A stretch of DNA of 64,000 bases from Lepas anatifera (Eukaryota; Arthropoda; Thecostraca; Lepadidae): assembly GCA_034440635.1 (NCBI GenBank), contig JAOTON010001820.1:1918501-1982500 (forward strand), written 5' to 3'. The position numbers and the translations under genes were made by a program. This document shows positions 44,791 to 56,269 of this stretch, one piece after another. The notes beneath the pieces were generated by a model that saw nothing but the letters and a program-made list of their open reading frames with translations, was not told where the DNA came from and did no database searches. Numbering within the stretch: the stretch's first letter is position 1; the number at the start of each line of letters is the position of its first letter.

Positions 44791-45720
44791 TTCATCGCTT
44801 TTTTGCGCCTTTTATAGCACAGGAACATTTTATTTTAATGTTGGGCAGGTATTTTTTAGGCGACATCCCAAAGCTACATACACGTCTTCAAATAATAAAA
44901 TCTGAGCTTTAAATATTTCCACGATCAGGGGCTCAGCCAGAGCTTTGGTGTGGGGGGGCACCACCTTTGAGGGGCACCCCGGGAGAGAAAGGGCACTTTT
45001 ACGTAACCTAAAAAACTTACTATATCTTAGTTAATATCAGCTTTTGGGTACCTTTGGTCTAAGAAAAATGCAAATCAAGCATTGACGGAGAAGGAAAGCT
45101 GAATTAAAACCATAAAAAGAAAAGTGTCACTGAAATGGCATGAAAATACCCAGAACACAACTTTTTGGGATAGATTTAAGGACAAATCAGCCAACTCATG
45201 CAAGTACTGGACATCAGAGAATTCAGCAGAGCCTGTGATATCTGTCACTAAGTGCAAGATAAGACATATTGGAGTCGAAAATTCATTTGTTATGCCCACT
45301 GGTTGTGTCGTGACGAGTGAGCCCTGGTTGAAAGCGGATTAAGTTCCGCGGCTCCCACAAGGGCCGTGGGAGGAGGTGTGGCATAGTGATATTGGACGGA
45401 TACAATTTTTGTTGCCGGAATAATTTGGGAGATACCAGGATCGGTCCCAGCCGAAGTAAAGAAAAAGTAAACAGGCTGGTAGTTTGGATAGGGCGGAAAA
45501 TTGTGAGAAACTAGTTCTTCATTTATTCAAATTAATTAGTGCAAATCCTGGTTCAGGCGACTGTGCTCTGAGCTCAGGGGCACATGCCTTTTTATCACCC
45601 CCTCCCCAGAATCCACCAGTATAATAAGCAATTTATTTAACCCGGGGTGCCTAGGCATCACAAGCCGTTTTAGCGAAGACGGCTCATTCTTCATTAGCTC
45701 GATTTTACAAGGGGAGCTTG
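44791..45720. other. Mostly unassigned sequence
   Basis: A second terminal-like GGGGCTCAGCCAGAGCTTTGG block lies at 44928. Otherwise nothing is recognised. The frame at 45124-45342 has no known motif. Confidence 0.35.
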
Positions 45721-45724
45721 CACT

Positions 45725-46690
45725 GTGTCCTTATTCCCCATCTATTCAAGACCAGCTCAGGGGCCCCCTAGTGTGGATCTGAGTCCTCCAGAGCAGCTGC
45801 CCCTCATTCTCCCCCAGTTATGCCCCCTGGGATTAGACTAGCCCCGTGACCCCCGAGGTGATGGGAGTTGGCCTTGTGTTCTTATTCTCTGTCTATTCAA
45901 GACCAGCTCAGGGGGCCCCTGGTGTGGATCAGAGCCCCCCCCCAGAGCAGCTCATGCTTGGCCCGGGACTAGACTAGCTCAGTGGCCCCAAAGATGGGGG
46001 GGTCATCAGACTAGCTCAATGGGCCGCAGATAGGCTCATAGGGCCTGGCACTTTATTAGCTTAGGGGGCACCAGACTAGCTCAGAGGGCATCAGATGGGC
46101 TCAGAAGGCACAATGATGACACATGAGGCACCAGATCAACTCAGAGGACAATATACCTGCTCAGGGGGCACCAGATCAATCAGCTCGGGGCCCCAGATAA
46201 GCTCCTAGTCCCCAGACCAGAGCAGGGGTCTAGATCAGCTCAGGGAGCACCATATCAGCTCAGAGGCCTTCATCAGCCTCAGTGGGCACAACTCAGCTCA
46301 GGGCCCCAGAGCTTCTGAGGAAATTACTTAATCAACTCAGGAGGCCCAAATCAGCCTAAAAGGCACTAGATTGGCTCAGGGGGGCACTACACTAGCTCAG
46401 GGGCCACTAGACGAGCCCAGACTAGGGGCCCAGATAGGGGCCTAGACTAGGGGCCCAGATCAGCTCAAGGGGTACTAAAACAGCTAATAGGGCACCATGC
46501 GAGCTCGGAGGCATCAGACTAACTCGGAAACCATTAGCTAGGTTCAAGAAGCACAATTATTTGCTCAAGGGGCACCAGATTGACTCACCGGGAACCACAT
46601 CAGCTTAGAGGGCACGTGATCCACTCAAGTGGCCAAGACCAGCTCAGTGGGCCCCAGATGAGCTCAAGGGTCACCAGATTAGCTCCGCCG
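45725..46690. repeat. Degenerate minisatellite, core CAGATCAGCTCAGGGGGCAC
   Basis: About 1 kb of tandem units near 20-25 bp (AGACTAGCTCAGGGGGC, AGATCAGCTCAGAGGGC). A larger duplicated block (TCTATTCAAGACCAGCTCAG) occurs at 45740 and 45891. Confidence 0.8.
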
Positions 46691-47062
46691 GTGCGATTAT
46701 TGGCGACGATGAGGCATTAGTTGGTCACGAATTACGTACCCATATTCTCCCGGGTGCTTGGAAGGGCGACAGAATGACCTAGCTGACCAAAAAAATGTAC
46801 TAAATTATCAAACAATAGCTTTAATAGCTAAATATGATCTAATTGCATCTAGGTTTGACGCCGTAGGGCAATACATTTCGAGCGGCACAGCCCAAACCCG
46901 GTAAACCACCTAGCGATCAAAGGGCACTTCGGCACCGATGGGGGCACTTGTCCCCCTGGCTGCGCCCATGTCCACGATTGAAGTGTATCAGTTTTGTGGG
47001 GTTAAATTTTACCTTCAGCATGGCAGAGTGGATGGAGATTGAAATGAAAGCAAAAGACTTAA

Positions 47063-47506
47063 AGGGAATGTGGCACCTTTATAACGTGATTTTAACTGAG
47101 ATGGCTAAGTTGTATAGCATGCCGGAAAACCCGGTACTCTATATATCATTTGTCTTTAAACTCAAATTTTCCGAAAAAAACAAAAACTACCTGAAATGTA
47201 CCCCTCATGTACCCTCAGCAGCAGGCCACAGTTGACAGCCATGTTGGTGTGACGACATATGCTGACGTCACGGTGAGTATCAGCCAATCGAAGGCCTTGA
47301 AGCCTATGGAATATGGTAGCGACTGCCAGATCATGACATCATCCACAGGCAGATATTTATTTATTTTCCTAGAGGAGCATTAAAAATATAAAAATTGAGC
47401 TTATTGTAAATTTTTTAGAGAAATAATGGACGCCTCCATGATTCCCGGCTAAAAGTTCCCCTAATTACACTAAATTTCACGATTCAACCAAGGTGCCACA
47501 TTCCCT
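47063..47506 (-). mobile_element. Family A element copy A4
   Basis: TTAA (47059-47062) on the left, TCAA on the right. The ends are AGGGAATGTGGCACCTT and AAGGTGCCACATTCCCT. The core in this orientation is ATGCTGACGTCACGG with CAGCCAATCGAAGGCC, i.e. a full CRE beside a CCAAT box. 444 bp. Confidence 0.9.
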
Positions 47507-47666
47507 TCAAATGGATTTCCTTTAAAGGGAATCCCTTTAAAAGGAATGTGATTTTCGGCTAAAAGTTCCCCTAAATACTCTAAATTTCAGGATTTAACCA
47601 ATGTGCCGCATTCCCCTTAAAGGGATTCTCTTTAAAGGGAATTCCCTCTAAAGGGATTCCCTTTAA
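47507..47666. repeat. Pile-up of family A end remnants
   Basis: Several AAGGGAAT and ATTCCCTTT tips in both orientations, plus one inner fragment (TTTTCGGCTAAAAGTTCCCC to CCGCATTCCCC), lie end to end with TTAA or TTTAAA joints. They look like repeated insertions and losses at one site. Confidence 0.65.
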
Positions 47667-48513
47667 CACGGCATTGACGGGGGCGGGTACCTGCCCCCAC
47701 CCTCGGGTTTTTCGGAGAGAGCAGAAAAACGGTGGCGCGTAGCGCCGCCGTACTTGGCATATATTTTTTTAATCATTTGTGCAGCTTCTGTGAAAATTTT
47801 AAGGTCAGGTCATCTCAGGTCAGGTCACCAGTACAGGTCCAGTGACCTGACATAAAAAAGTTTAAGATAGCATAAGTCGGAACAGGGTGAACTTATCCTA
47901 TTGAAACTCATATCACATAATGGGCCCACCGAGTTCTCTAAAATATTTTCCGGTATTTTTGATATCGATGACCTAAGGTCAGGTACAAGCCATGACCTCT
48001 CCATGGAAATACACGGGAAAATGGTTTTGACTGAATAACTCAGTAATGAGTGGTGATAGAGCGTTTATTTTAGCTGCATTAGACTCGCCTTGTCTTTGAG
48101 GTTCTAATGATGTGCGTTTTATATAATTTGACATTGACCGGACCTCAGGTCAGGTCAAATCCTTGATTTGACCTAGCAAGGTCAAATTATATACCATTTT
48201 TTATATTTTTGATTCGGCTTGCTGCAAGGATTCATACAGTTCTAGTCGTTTTGCTCTATCTTTACTTGTTCAGATGTAATGGCCGAAAACCTTCATTTAC
48301 ATGTTATCCCTATGACGGCATGCTTTGCCTCTCGTGACCTTAAATGAGACCTGAGAAATGGTTCAAATATTTTCGATTGAGAAGTGGATGGGCTACCCAA
48401 CGTTGTTTACCGTTTTTCGCTACCTAGCGTGGTTCTCGAGATCTTAGGGGGGTGCGGGTACCCACCCCTCCCCGTCAAAGCGAAGGTGGCTCAGACCCCC
48501 GTCAATACGCGTG
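47667..48513 (+). mobile_element. Family B element copy B4
   Basis: TTAA at 47663-47666 (shared with an A remnant) and 48514-48517. The tips are CACGGCATTGACGGGGGCGG and CCCCCGTCAATACGCGTG. 847 bp, with the GC hairpin, the GGTCA core and the doubled right tip (CCCGTCAAAGCG, CCCGTCAATACG). Confidence 0.9.
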
Positions 48514-48533
48514 TTAAAAAGGAACCCCCTTAA

Positions 48534-48982
48534 AGGGAAGGTGGCACCTTGGTTGAATCCTGAAATTTAGTGTAATTAGGGGAACTTTTAGCCGAAAATC
48601 ACGGAGACGTCCATTATTTCTCTGAAAAATGTACAATAGGCTCAATATTTAGATTTTTAAAATGCTCCTCTAGGTAAATAAATAAATATCTGCCCGTGGA
48701 TGATGTCATGATCTGGCAACCACTACGATATTCAATAGGCTTCAAGGGCTTCGATTGGCTGATACTGACCGTGACGTCAGCATATGTCGTCACACCAACA
48801 TGGCTGTCAACTGTGGCCTGCTGCTTAGGGTACATGAGGGGTACATTTCAGGTAGTTTTTAGCTTTTTCTTCGGAAAGTTTGAGTTTCAAGACAAATGAT
48901 ATATAGAGCATCGGGTTTTCTGGCATGCTTTACAACTTGGCTACCTCAGTTAAAATCACGTTATAAAGGTGCCACATTCCCT
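48534..48982 (+). mobile_element. Family A element copy A5
   Basis: Perfect TTAA duplicates (48530-48533 and 48983-48986). The ends are AGGGAAGGTGGCACCTTGG and AAGGTGCCACATTCCCT. 449 bp. The core CGATTGGCTGATACTGACCG is followed by TGACGTCAGCATATG. This is the best-preserved A copy. Confidence 0.92.
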
Positions 48983-49229
48983 TTAATCACCACGTGGAAA
49001 GAAAGCAAAAACACCGATAGTGCTCCAAACAACGCGTGTATTGTTCTGTTAATATTAAGAAACATGGCAACTCCACTGTACCTGTGCATTCCCTTTATTT
49101 TTGCCCTACTGCCTTTTAATTTACCCTAACGCACAGTGGAGGCAAGCATTACTGCTGTAGTGATGAGCCCAGTGCGGCAATTATGGACTAAGAACGGCGC
49201 AAATTAGGATGAAAGAATATGAATGGTGC

Positions 49230-49470
49230 CCCCTTTCATCAAAGCCATCCCATGGAGAGCAAATAGACCCAATTTATCGACTCAACGCAGGGAAATGATG
49301 TCGGCGCCCCTCCCCCTGAGTGGGCACCCCTAGGGGAGCCAAAAGTGCCCCCCCTGGGGATGGAAGCGCCCCCTTTCCCCTTGAGAAGGAAGGCACCCCA
49401 TCCCGAAAATCTTGTACAACCGCCCGAAAATGGAATCCGCCGTCCCCGAGCTGGAATCCCCACGAATTAG
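49230..49470. repeat. Family I fragment
   Basis: GAAAATCTTGTACAACCGCC, CGAAAATGGAATCCGCCGTC and GCGCCCCCTTTCCCC blocks match 6820-6900. Confidence 0.55.
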
Positions 49471-49499
49471 AGCGTAAGTGACAAGTCAGGGGCGGCATT

Positions 49500-49880
49500 C
49501 ATTAGCCGAGGCGGTAGTGATGAGCTGGGGGCAGCATGAAACAGGGTGCCAGTGATAAGATGGGGATAGCACTGGTGAGCCACTAGCAGCAGTGATGAGC
49601 GGGGTGCTGTTTGAATCAGAGCGGCAGTGATAAGTCAGGGTTGGCAAGAATCAGGGTGGCAGTGATAGGTAGGAGGCGTCAGTGATGAACCATGGCGGCA
49701 TAAACCAGGGTGGTAGTGATGAACCGGGGGCGGCATGATCACAGTGGTAAGACGGAGGCGGCATGGATCAGGACAGAAATGCTGAGTCGGGGGGCGACAC
49801 ATGTATTGGGGTGCTCTCATTGTGATTAGGGGTGCTCGTACGCCCCAAAGAGATAAAAAATTTCACCGCTGGCTGACACT
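49500..49880. repeat. Degenerate minisatellite GGCAGTGAT, first block, with family K right end
   Basis: Units resembling GGCAGTGATGAGCCGGGGGC, ending in GTATTGGGGTGCTC and CCAAAGAGATAAAAAATTTC, the inverse of the family K tip. Confidence 0.75.
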
Positions 49881-50084
49881 AAAAGAGTAAAAGCACAGCA
49901 GCAGGATTTTACCATTTACTCGACTCGGAGAATTCCTCCAATAGAAAAACAGATAACGATTAGACGATTGTGGGCTGCTGCTTGCTTTCTGGAAGGGTGT
50001 TAGAGATTCCTCTTGACAAAACTGTGCCTACAGCAGGGCCTAAGTTTGACCGGTTTTGGGGGCTATGTCCAGACTGGTCTCCTC

Positions 50085-52125
50085 GGCAGTGATAAACCAG
50101 GGGTGGCAGTGATCAGCCGGGGGCGGCAGTGAAGATTCGAGGGAGGAAGTGTCTAACCAGAGGCCGCTCATATATGGGTTAATAAAAAACAGGGACAGCA
50201 TTGATCAGCCAGGGGCGGCGTGAATCAAGGCAGCAATGATTAATCTGGGCGGAAGTTATGAACCAGGGGAGACAGTGATCAGCCAGGGGGCGGCAGTGAT
50301 GAACCAGGGGAGGCAGCGATGAGGCGGGGCGGCGTGCATTTGGGTCAAAATATGCGAGGGACAGCATCAACGAGCCAGAGGCGGCATAAATTCGGGCGGC
50401 AGTGATGAACCAGGGGTGGCAGTGATCAGCCGTGAGACGGTCCATCATCATATGTGAGGTTTTAGAGCGCGCCGACATCTAGGGTCATACGGCGCCCATA
50501 ACACTAAATAAAATACGCAAATAGGACATTTCCGCACGAATTAAAACTAACGCTCCATATAACATGATGTTAGTGATATCCACAGAAGGATGCTCCCCCA
50601 GAATGCTCACTGCCCAGATATCCCCAGGATGTTCACTGCCCCGGGAGACGGCAGTGATGAACCAGGGGCAGCAGATATCAGTTAAGGGCGGCAGTTATCC
50701 GCCAGGGGGCCGCAGTTATGAGTCAGGGGGCGGCAGTGATTAGCCAGGGGTGGCAATTATCAACCAAGGTGCGGCAGTGATAAGCCAGGGGCGGCAGTTA
50801 GCAGCCAAGGGGCGGAATTTATCAGTCAAGCGGAGGCAGCTATCAGCCAGGGGCAACAGTTATCAGCCAGGGGGTGGCACTTATCAATCGGCCGGGGGCG
50901 GCAGTGATCAGCCAGCGGTGGCAGTTATCAGCCCATGGCCGGCAGTTTTCAGTCAGGGGGCGAAAATGATCAGCCAGGGGGCGGAAGTGATCCGCCAGGG
51001 ACGGTGGTTATCAGCCACGAGCCGGCAGTTTTCAGTCAGGGGCGGCAATGATCAGCCAGGGGGCGGTAGTGGTCAGCCAAGGGCGGCAGTTAGCAGCCAA
51101 AGGCGGCAATAATCAGCCAGGGGCGGCAGGAGTCAGCCAGGGGCAGCAGTTAGCACCCAAGGGGCAGCAGTTATCAGTCAAGGGGCGGCAGTTATCAGCC
51201 AAGAGCCAGAAGTTTGCAGTCAGAGGGCGGCAATGATCGGCCCAGGGGGCGGCAATGAACAGCCAGGGGCGGCAGTGATCAGTCAGGGGGCGGCAGTGAT
51301 CAGTCAGAGAGGCGGCAGTAATCAGCCAGGGGCAGCAGTGATCAGCCAAGGGGCGGCAGTTATCAGTCAGGGGGCGCCAGTGATTAGCCGAGGGGCGGGA
51401 GTGATGAGTCAGGGGGCGGCAGTTATCAGTCAGTGGGCGGCAGTGATCTACCAGGAGGTGGCATTGATCTGCCAGGGGTGGCAGTTATCGACCAGGGGCA
51501 GCAGTCATCCGCCAGGGGCGGCAGTTAGCAGTCAAGGGGCAGCAATGATCAGCCAGGGGCGGCAGTGGTAAACGAGGGGCGGCAGTGATCAGCCGGGAGG
51601 CGGCAATGATAAATCGGTGGGCGACAGTAACTAACCAGGAGGGGCAAGTATATGGATGTTGAAATAAACCGGGTTTTTTTCGCCAGGGGCGGCATGAATT
51701 AAGGCGGCAGTGATAAACCAGGGGTGTCCGTGATCAGTGATGAAACGAAAGGCCGCAGTACTCATCCGGAGGGGAGGGGGGTGGCAGTGATTAATTTTTG
51801 GCGACATTGATCAGACGGGGGCGGCAATGATGCGGCGTCATAAATCAGGGGGAAATAATAAGTCAGGTGGCATTGATTAGCTAGAGGTGGAACCAATCAG
51901 AGTGGAAGTAATGAATCCCGGAACGGGAAAAACTTGACGGGGGCGGCACGAATCGGGGTGGCAGTGATGAGATAGGGTGACACTCTTCAGGGTAGCGGTG
52001 ATAAGCCAGGGGCGGCACATGTATTGGGGGTGCTCAGCACATGATTGGGGGTGCTCGAATAAGGATTGGGGGGTGCTCGGGCACCTCCAAAGAGATAGAA
52101 AATTACACCCCTGGCCGTAACGATA
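50085..52125. repeat. Degenerate ~20-bp minisatellite, core GGCAGTGATCAGCCAGGGGC
   Basis: About 2 kb of tandem units; the densest and cleanest part is 50690-51610. An unrelated ~60-100-bp block interrupts it near 50470-50640. It ends with GGGGGTGCTCGG and the family K right tip (TTACACCCCTGGCCG). Long frames on both strands are by-products of the repeat. Confidence 0.85.
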
Positions 52126-52229
52126 CACTTGTTATCTACTTCTGGTGAAAAAAATCACGACGATAGCCACGTTACTTTACGAGATATTTCACGAAATATG
52201 CTCCCATAGAGTTAACATTGATAACGCAC

Positions 52230-53463
52230 CCTTAAATCATCGATATGAAAAATACCGGAAATATATGTTGTAGTACTCGATGGGCCCATTATGTGGTATA
52301 AGTTTCAATCCGATATATTCACACATTTCTTACTTATGCCACCTTAAACATTTTTGGAGGTGAGGTCACTTGACCTGCACTGGTAACCTGGCCTGAGATG
52401 ACCCAAAGTTAAAATTATGGGAAAAGTTGCGACATTGATTAACACGCACACTGGAGGGGGCCTCGGAGGCCCCCCACCAGTTTTTCCGGGGTGGCCGGAG
52501 AACCCCTCGTAGCCGAAAGACAATATTTGACCACATTGAACAGAATTTAATAGCGCGTCGATTGGTGAAGATTTTTGAAAATCGGTCGAAAATTGTTTGA
52601 CTTAAAGGCTTTCAAAGTCAGACCTGCATTTTGAGATTGCCGTAACCGCGCGGTCGCACCATTTAGCATGCATTGAAGACCGAGTGGTGAAGTCATAACG
52701 CCATATAACCGGGATTATATATCAAGGTCACCTAACATGAAGGTCAAGGTCAACGTCAAAGGTCACAGTTCAAGGTCATATCTGCACTTTCAAGGTCACT
52801 GACCACAGTGCTTCCAGTTAAATGGCGTTACCCGGTCTGACGTATATTATGCTATGACATCATCGATAAGGTACCCCAATACAAATCTTAAGGTCAAAGG
52901 TCAAGGTCAAAGACCATTGGGAAAGGTCAATCCTCATTTCCCGCCAAACAGTGGCTATAGTGTTAGTCAAAGTGTACATTATAAGTAGTATACCATATTG
53001 TGACCTAAAAGGTCAATGACCTTGAATGACTTTGACCCCAAAATTGTAGGGAAGACTCTTTGAGACCTTCTCTATATGAACCTTGTCCACTTTTAGCTTA
53101 TTCCCGCCATTGTCCCGCATAATCACGGCATTTACCAATCGGTCCCCATCAAAGCCAAGATTTGACCTTTATGTCCTCGTTTGACCTTAAAGATGTTGAC
53201 CTAGGTCAATAAAAATTGCTCATAATGTAGATCACCATAGCCCCCATCCACCTGCCAAATGGCGTTTTTCTAACTCTCTTAGTTTCCGAGATTTTAGGCG
53301 GGGCCTACCAGGCCCCCCTCCAGTGCGCGTTAGTGCCAGACCCCTCTCCAGTGGGGGTTTAAGGATAAGGTGTACCAAGTACGGCGGCGCTGCGCACCGC
53401 CGTTTTTTCGTGCCGCCGGAACAACTCGAGGGGGTGTTCAAACACCCCCACCGGGACGAGGGG
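52230..53463 (-). mobile_element. Family F element (B/D-related), interrupted by E3
   Basis: Bases 52230-52438 match the reverse B/D core (TCATCGATATGAAAAATACC, GGGCCCATTATGTGGTATAA, GGTCACTTGACCTGCACTGG). After E3, bases 53363-53463 continue with AAGGTGTACCAAGTACGG, the GC hairpin and the end GTTCAAACACCCCCACCGGG next to ACGAGGGG. The right TTAA (53464-53467) is shared with B5. The left end is truncated. Confidence 0.75.
52443..53358 (+). mobile_element. Family E element copy E3, nested in F
   Basis: TTAA at 52439-52442 and 53359-53362. The left tip is CACGCACACTGGAGGGGG. The right end is doubled: CTCCAGTGCGCGTTAGTG and then CTCTCCAGTGGGGG. 916 bp. Contains CTTAAGGTCAAAGGTCAAGG (DR1-type half-site repeat) at about 52889. 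Confidence 0.9.
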
Positions 53464-53467
53464 TTAA

Positions 53468-55133
53468 CACGCGCATTGACGTGGACGGGTACCCGCCCTC
53501 TTGGGGGTTTTTGAGGATTACATCGAAATGGCGGCGCTACGCGCCGCCGTACTTGGCATAACTCTTCTCGGATCATGTTTACAACTTTTGTCAAAATTTT
53601 AAGATTAGGTCATCCCAGGTCAGGGCACCAGTACAGGTCAAGTGACCTGACCTAAAAAAAGTTTAACACGCACATTGACGGGGGTTTGAGCCACCTTCGC
53701 ATTGACGGGGGGTACCCACCCCCCCCAAGATCTCGAGAACCACGGTAGGTAGCGAAAAACGGTAAACGGCGTTGGGCTACCCATTCACTTCTCCATCGAA
53801 AACATTGAACCATTTTTTTGTCAGGTCACATTTAAGGTCACGAGAGGTCAAAACATGCCCGTCGTAGGGATAACATGTAAAATTCAATTTTTCGGCCATT
53901 ACATCTGAACAAGTAAAGATAGAGCAAAACGACCTAAACTATATGAATCTTCTTAGCAAGCCGAATCGAATGATATATAATTTGACCTTGCTAGGTCAAA
54001 TCAAGGATTTGACCTGACCTGAGGTCAGGTCAGGGTCAAATTATATAAAATGCATATCATTAGAACCGCAAAGCGCAGGCGAGTCTAATGCAGCTAAAAT
54101 AAATGCTCTATCACCATCCGTTACTGAGTTATTCCGTAAAAACAATTTTTCCCAAGTATTTCCAATGGAGAGGTCATGCCTCGTACCTGACCTTAGGTCA
54201 TCGATATCAAAAATACCGGAACATATGTTAGAGAACTTGGTGGGGCCATTATGTGATATGAGTTTCAATCGGATAAGTTCACCCTGCTCCGACTTATGCT
54301 ATCATAAACTTTTTTGAGAACGGGTCACTTGACCTGTACTGGTGACCTGACCTGAGATGACCTAACCTTAAAATTTTCACAGAAGTTGTAAAAATGATGA
54401 GGGAAAAGGTATACCAAGTACGGCGGCGCTACGCGCCGCCGTTTTTCTGTTATCTCCGAAAACCCGAGGGGGGCGGGTACCCGCCCCCCTTCAATGCGCG
54501 TGTTAAAATAGCACAAGTCAGAAGAGGGTTAAGTTTTCTAAAACATGTTCCGGTATTTTTTATATTGATGACCTGAGGTCAGGTACGAGCAGGTCAGGTC
54601 AGGTACGTCTCTATTAAAAATTACATGAAAAAATGGTTTTAACTGAATAACTTAGTAATGCATGGTGATGGGTGTTTATTTTAACTGCATTATATTTTTC
54701 TTGTCAGCGGTTTGAATGATATGCATTTTATGCATTTTGACCTAATTTGATCTTGAACTGACCTTTGGTCAAGTCAAATTACATTTTTTTATCTGATTGG
54801 ACCTAGCAATGGCATACGACTCATATAATATATCATTCGATTTGGCTTACTGCGAGAATTCCGAGATGTTATTTTTTTTTGCTTTTTCTCTACTTGTTCA
54901 GGTGTAATGACCGAACACCTTCATTTACAGGTTACCCCTATGACGGCATGTCTTGACTTCTAGTGACCTTAAATGTGACCGGACAAAAAAGATAGTTCAA
55001 ATATTTTCGATGGAGAAGTGGGTGGGCTACCTAACGCGGGTACCGTTTTTCGCTATCTACCGTGATTCTTGAGATCTTAGGGGGGCACCACCCGTCAAAG
55101 CGAACGTAGCTCAGACTCCCGTCAATGCGCGTG
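53468..55133 (+). mobile_element. Family B element copy B5, outer
   Basis: Left TTAA 53464-53467, right TTAC 55134-55137. The tips are CACGCGCATTGACGTGG and CCCGTCAATGCGCGTG. B6 interrupts it at the TTAA in AAAGTTTAA, and it resumes with TTAAAATAGCACAAGTCAGA as expected. The right half is more diverged than other copies. Confidence 0.85.
53667..54502 (-). mobile_element. Family B element copy B6, nested in B5
   Basis: TTAA at 53663-53666 and 54503-54506. 836 bp in reverse orientation: starts CACGCACATTGACGGGGG with the doubled motif CACCTTCGCATTGACGGGG, ends CCCCCTTCAATGCGCGTG. The palindromic GGTCA core and GC hairpin are intact. Confidence 0.9.
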
Positions 55134-55137
55134 TTAC

Positions 55138-55767
55138 AGTGTTCTCATGGTGGGCTGTCCCTGGAAGCTATGGACCTGCAGATGACGCTACGTTCCGTCC
55201 AACGCACAGAGGCTCTTTACGCTCTTTACGCTAGCTAGGGGCACGGTTGGAGCGAGACTTCGAGCCAAGGGGGAAATACTGGGCTAGACCTCCGCTGATG
55301 GTCGTAAAAGGCTACCTTGGCGGAAATGGGGCGGGAATAGAAAGGGAGAATGCTCATGCAGAAGGACAGTATACTGGGAGAGGTTCCTGACCTGGTTGTA
55401 AGCTGTCACGAAAGATGTGGTTGAAGTCAGCTTCAGAGCGAGCTTGTGCCCCTCAGGGGACCGATCTTCACTTGCCGGATTCGTCCGGCAAGTAAAGATT
55501 GAGCAACGGGGTGTGACGCGCCCGGGGCCCCAGTCAGCCTTGGGAGGCACGCCGTCGCATCGCCGCGGTCACACCATGTCTAGCCCTCCGGCGGTCGCCG
55601 CCTCTTCCGACTTCGGTCGGTTAGAGTTGGCGTCTGTCGTCGGTGGCTCTGGTGATGAGGTCCGCGGTGATGCTGATGGCTGCCTTACGGGCCCTTTGTT
55701 ACCTGGTCGGTAACCGTATTGGATCGGGTTAGTTCTGTCCTGCAACTCCCAGTATGTAGCTCCTGTT
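55138..55767. other. Unassigned sequence left of the 3.57-kb repeats
   Basis: Moderately GC-rich. Plus-strand open frame 55417-55713 (98 codons) has no motif I know. It could be a host exon or a transposon fragment. Confidence 0.35.
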
Positions 55768-55900
55768 TGTCAGAAGCCGGTGACGAACGAAGTAAGAAAC
55801 GGCTTCTATTCTGACAGTTTTTCCGGTCTCGTCGTGGTTGTCTGTTGTTGTCAGAAGCCGGTGACGAACGAAGTGAGAAACGGCTTCTATACTGACAGTT
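55768..55900. repeat. Hairpin-forming repeats at the start of unit 1
   Basis: Two copies of TGTCAGAAGCCGGTGACG, then AACGGCTTCTATTCTGACA. GAAGCCG pairs with CGGCTTC and TGTCA with TGACA around a purine-rich loop. The same repeats occur three times in units 2 and 3, about 70 bp apart. Confidence 0.85.
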
Positions 55901-55918
55901 TTTCGTTCTCTGTTGTCC

Positions 55919-56269
<351 letters not shown>

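Noticed and set aside
47063..48982. One composite transposon from A4 to A5 with B4 as cargo
   Set aside because: A4 and A5 each have both ends and their own TTAA or near-TTAA flanks, and B4 has its own TTAA duplicates. Separate insertions explain the layout.
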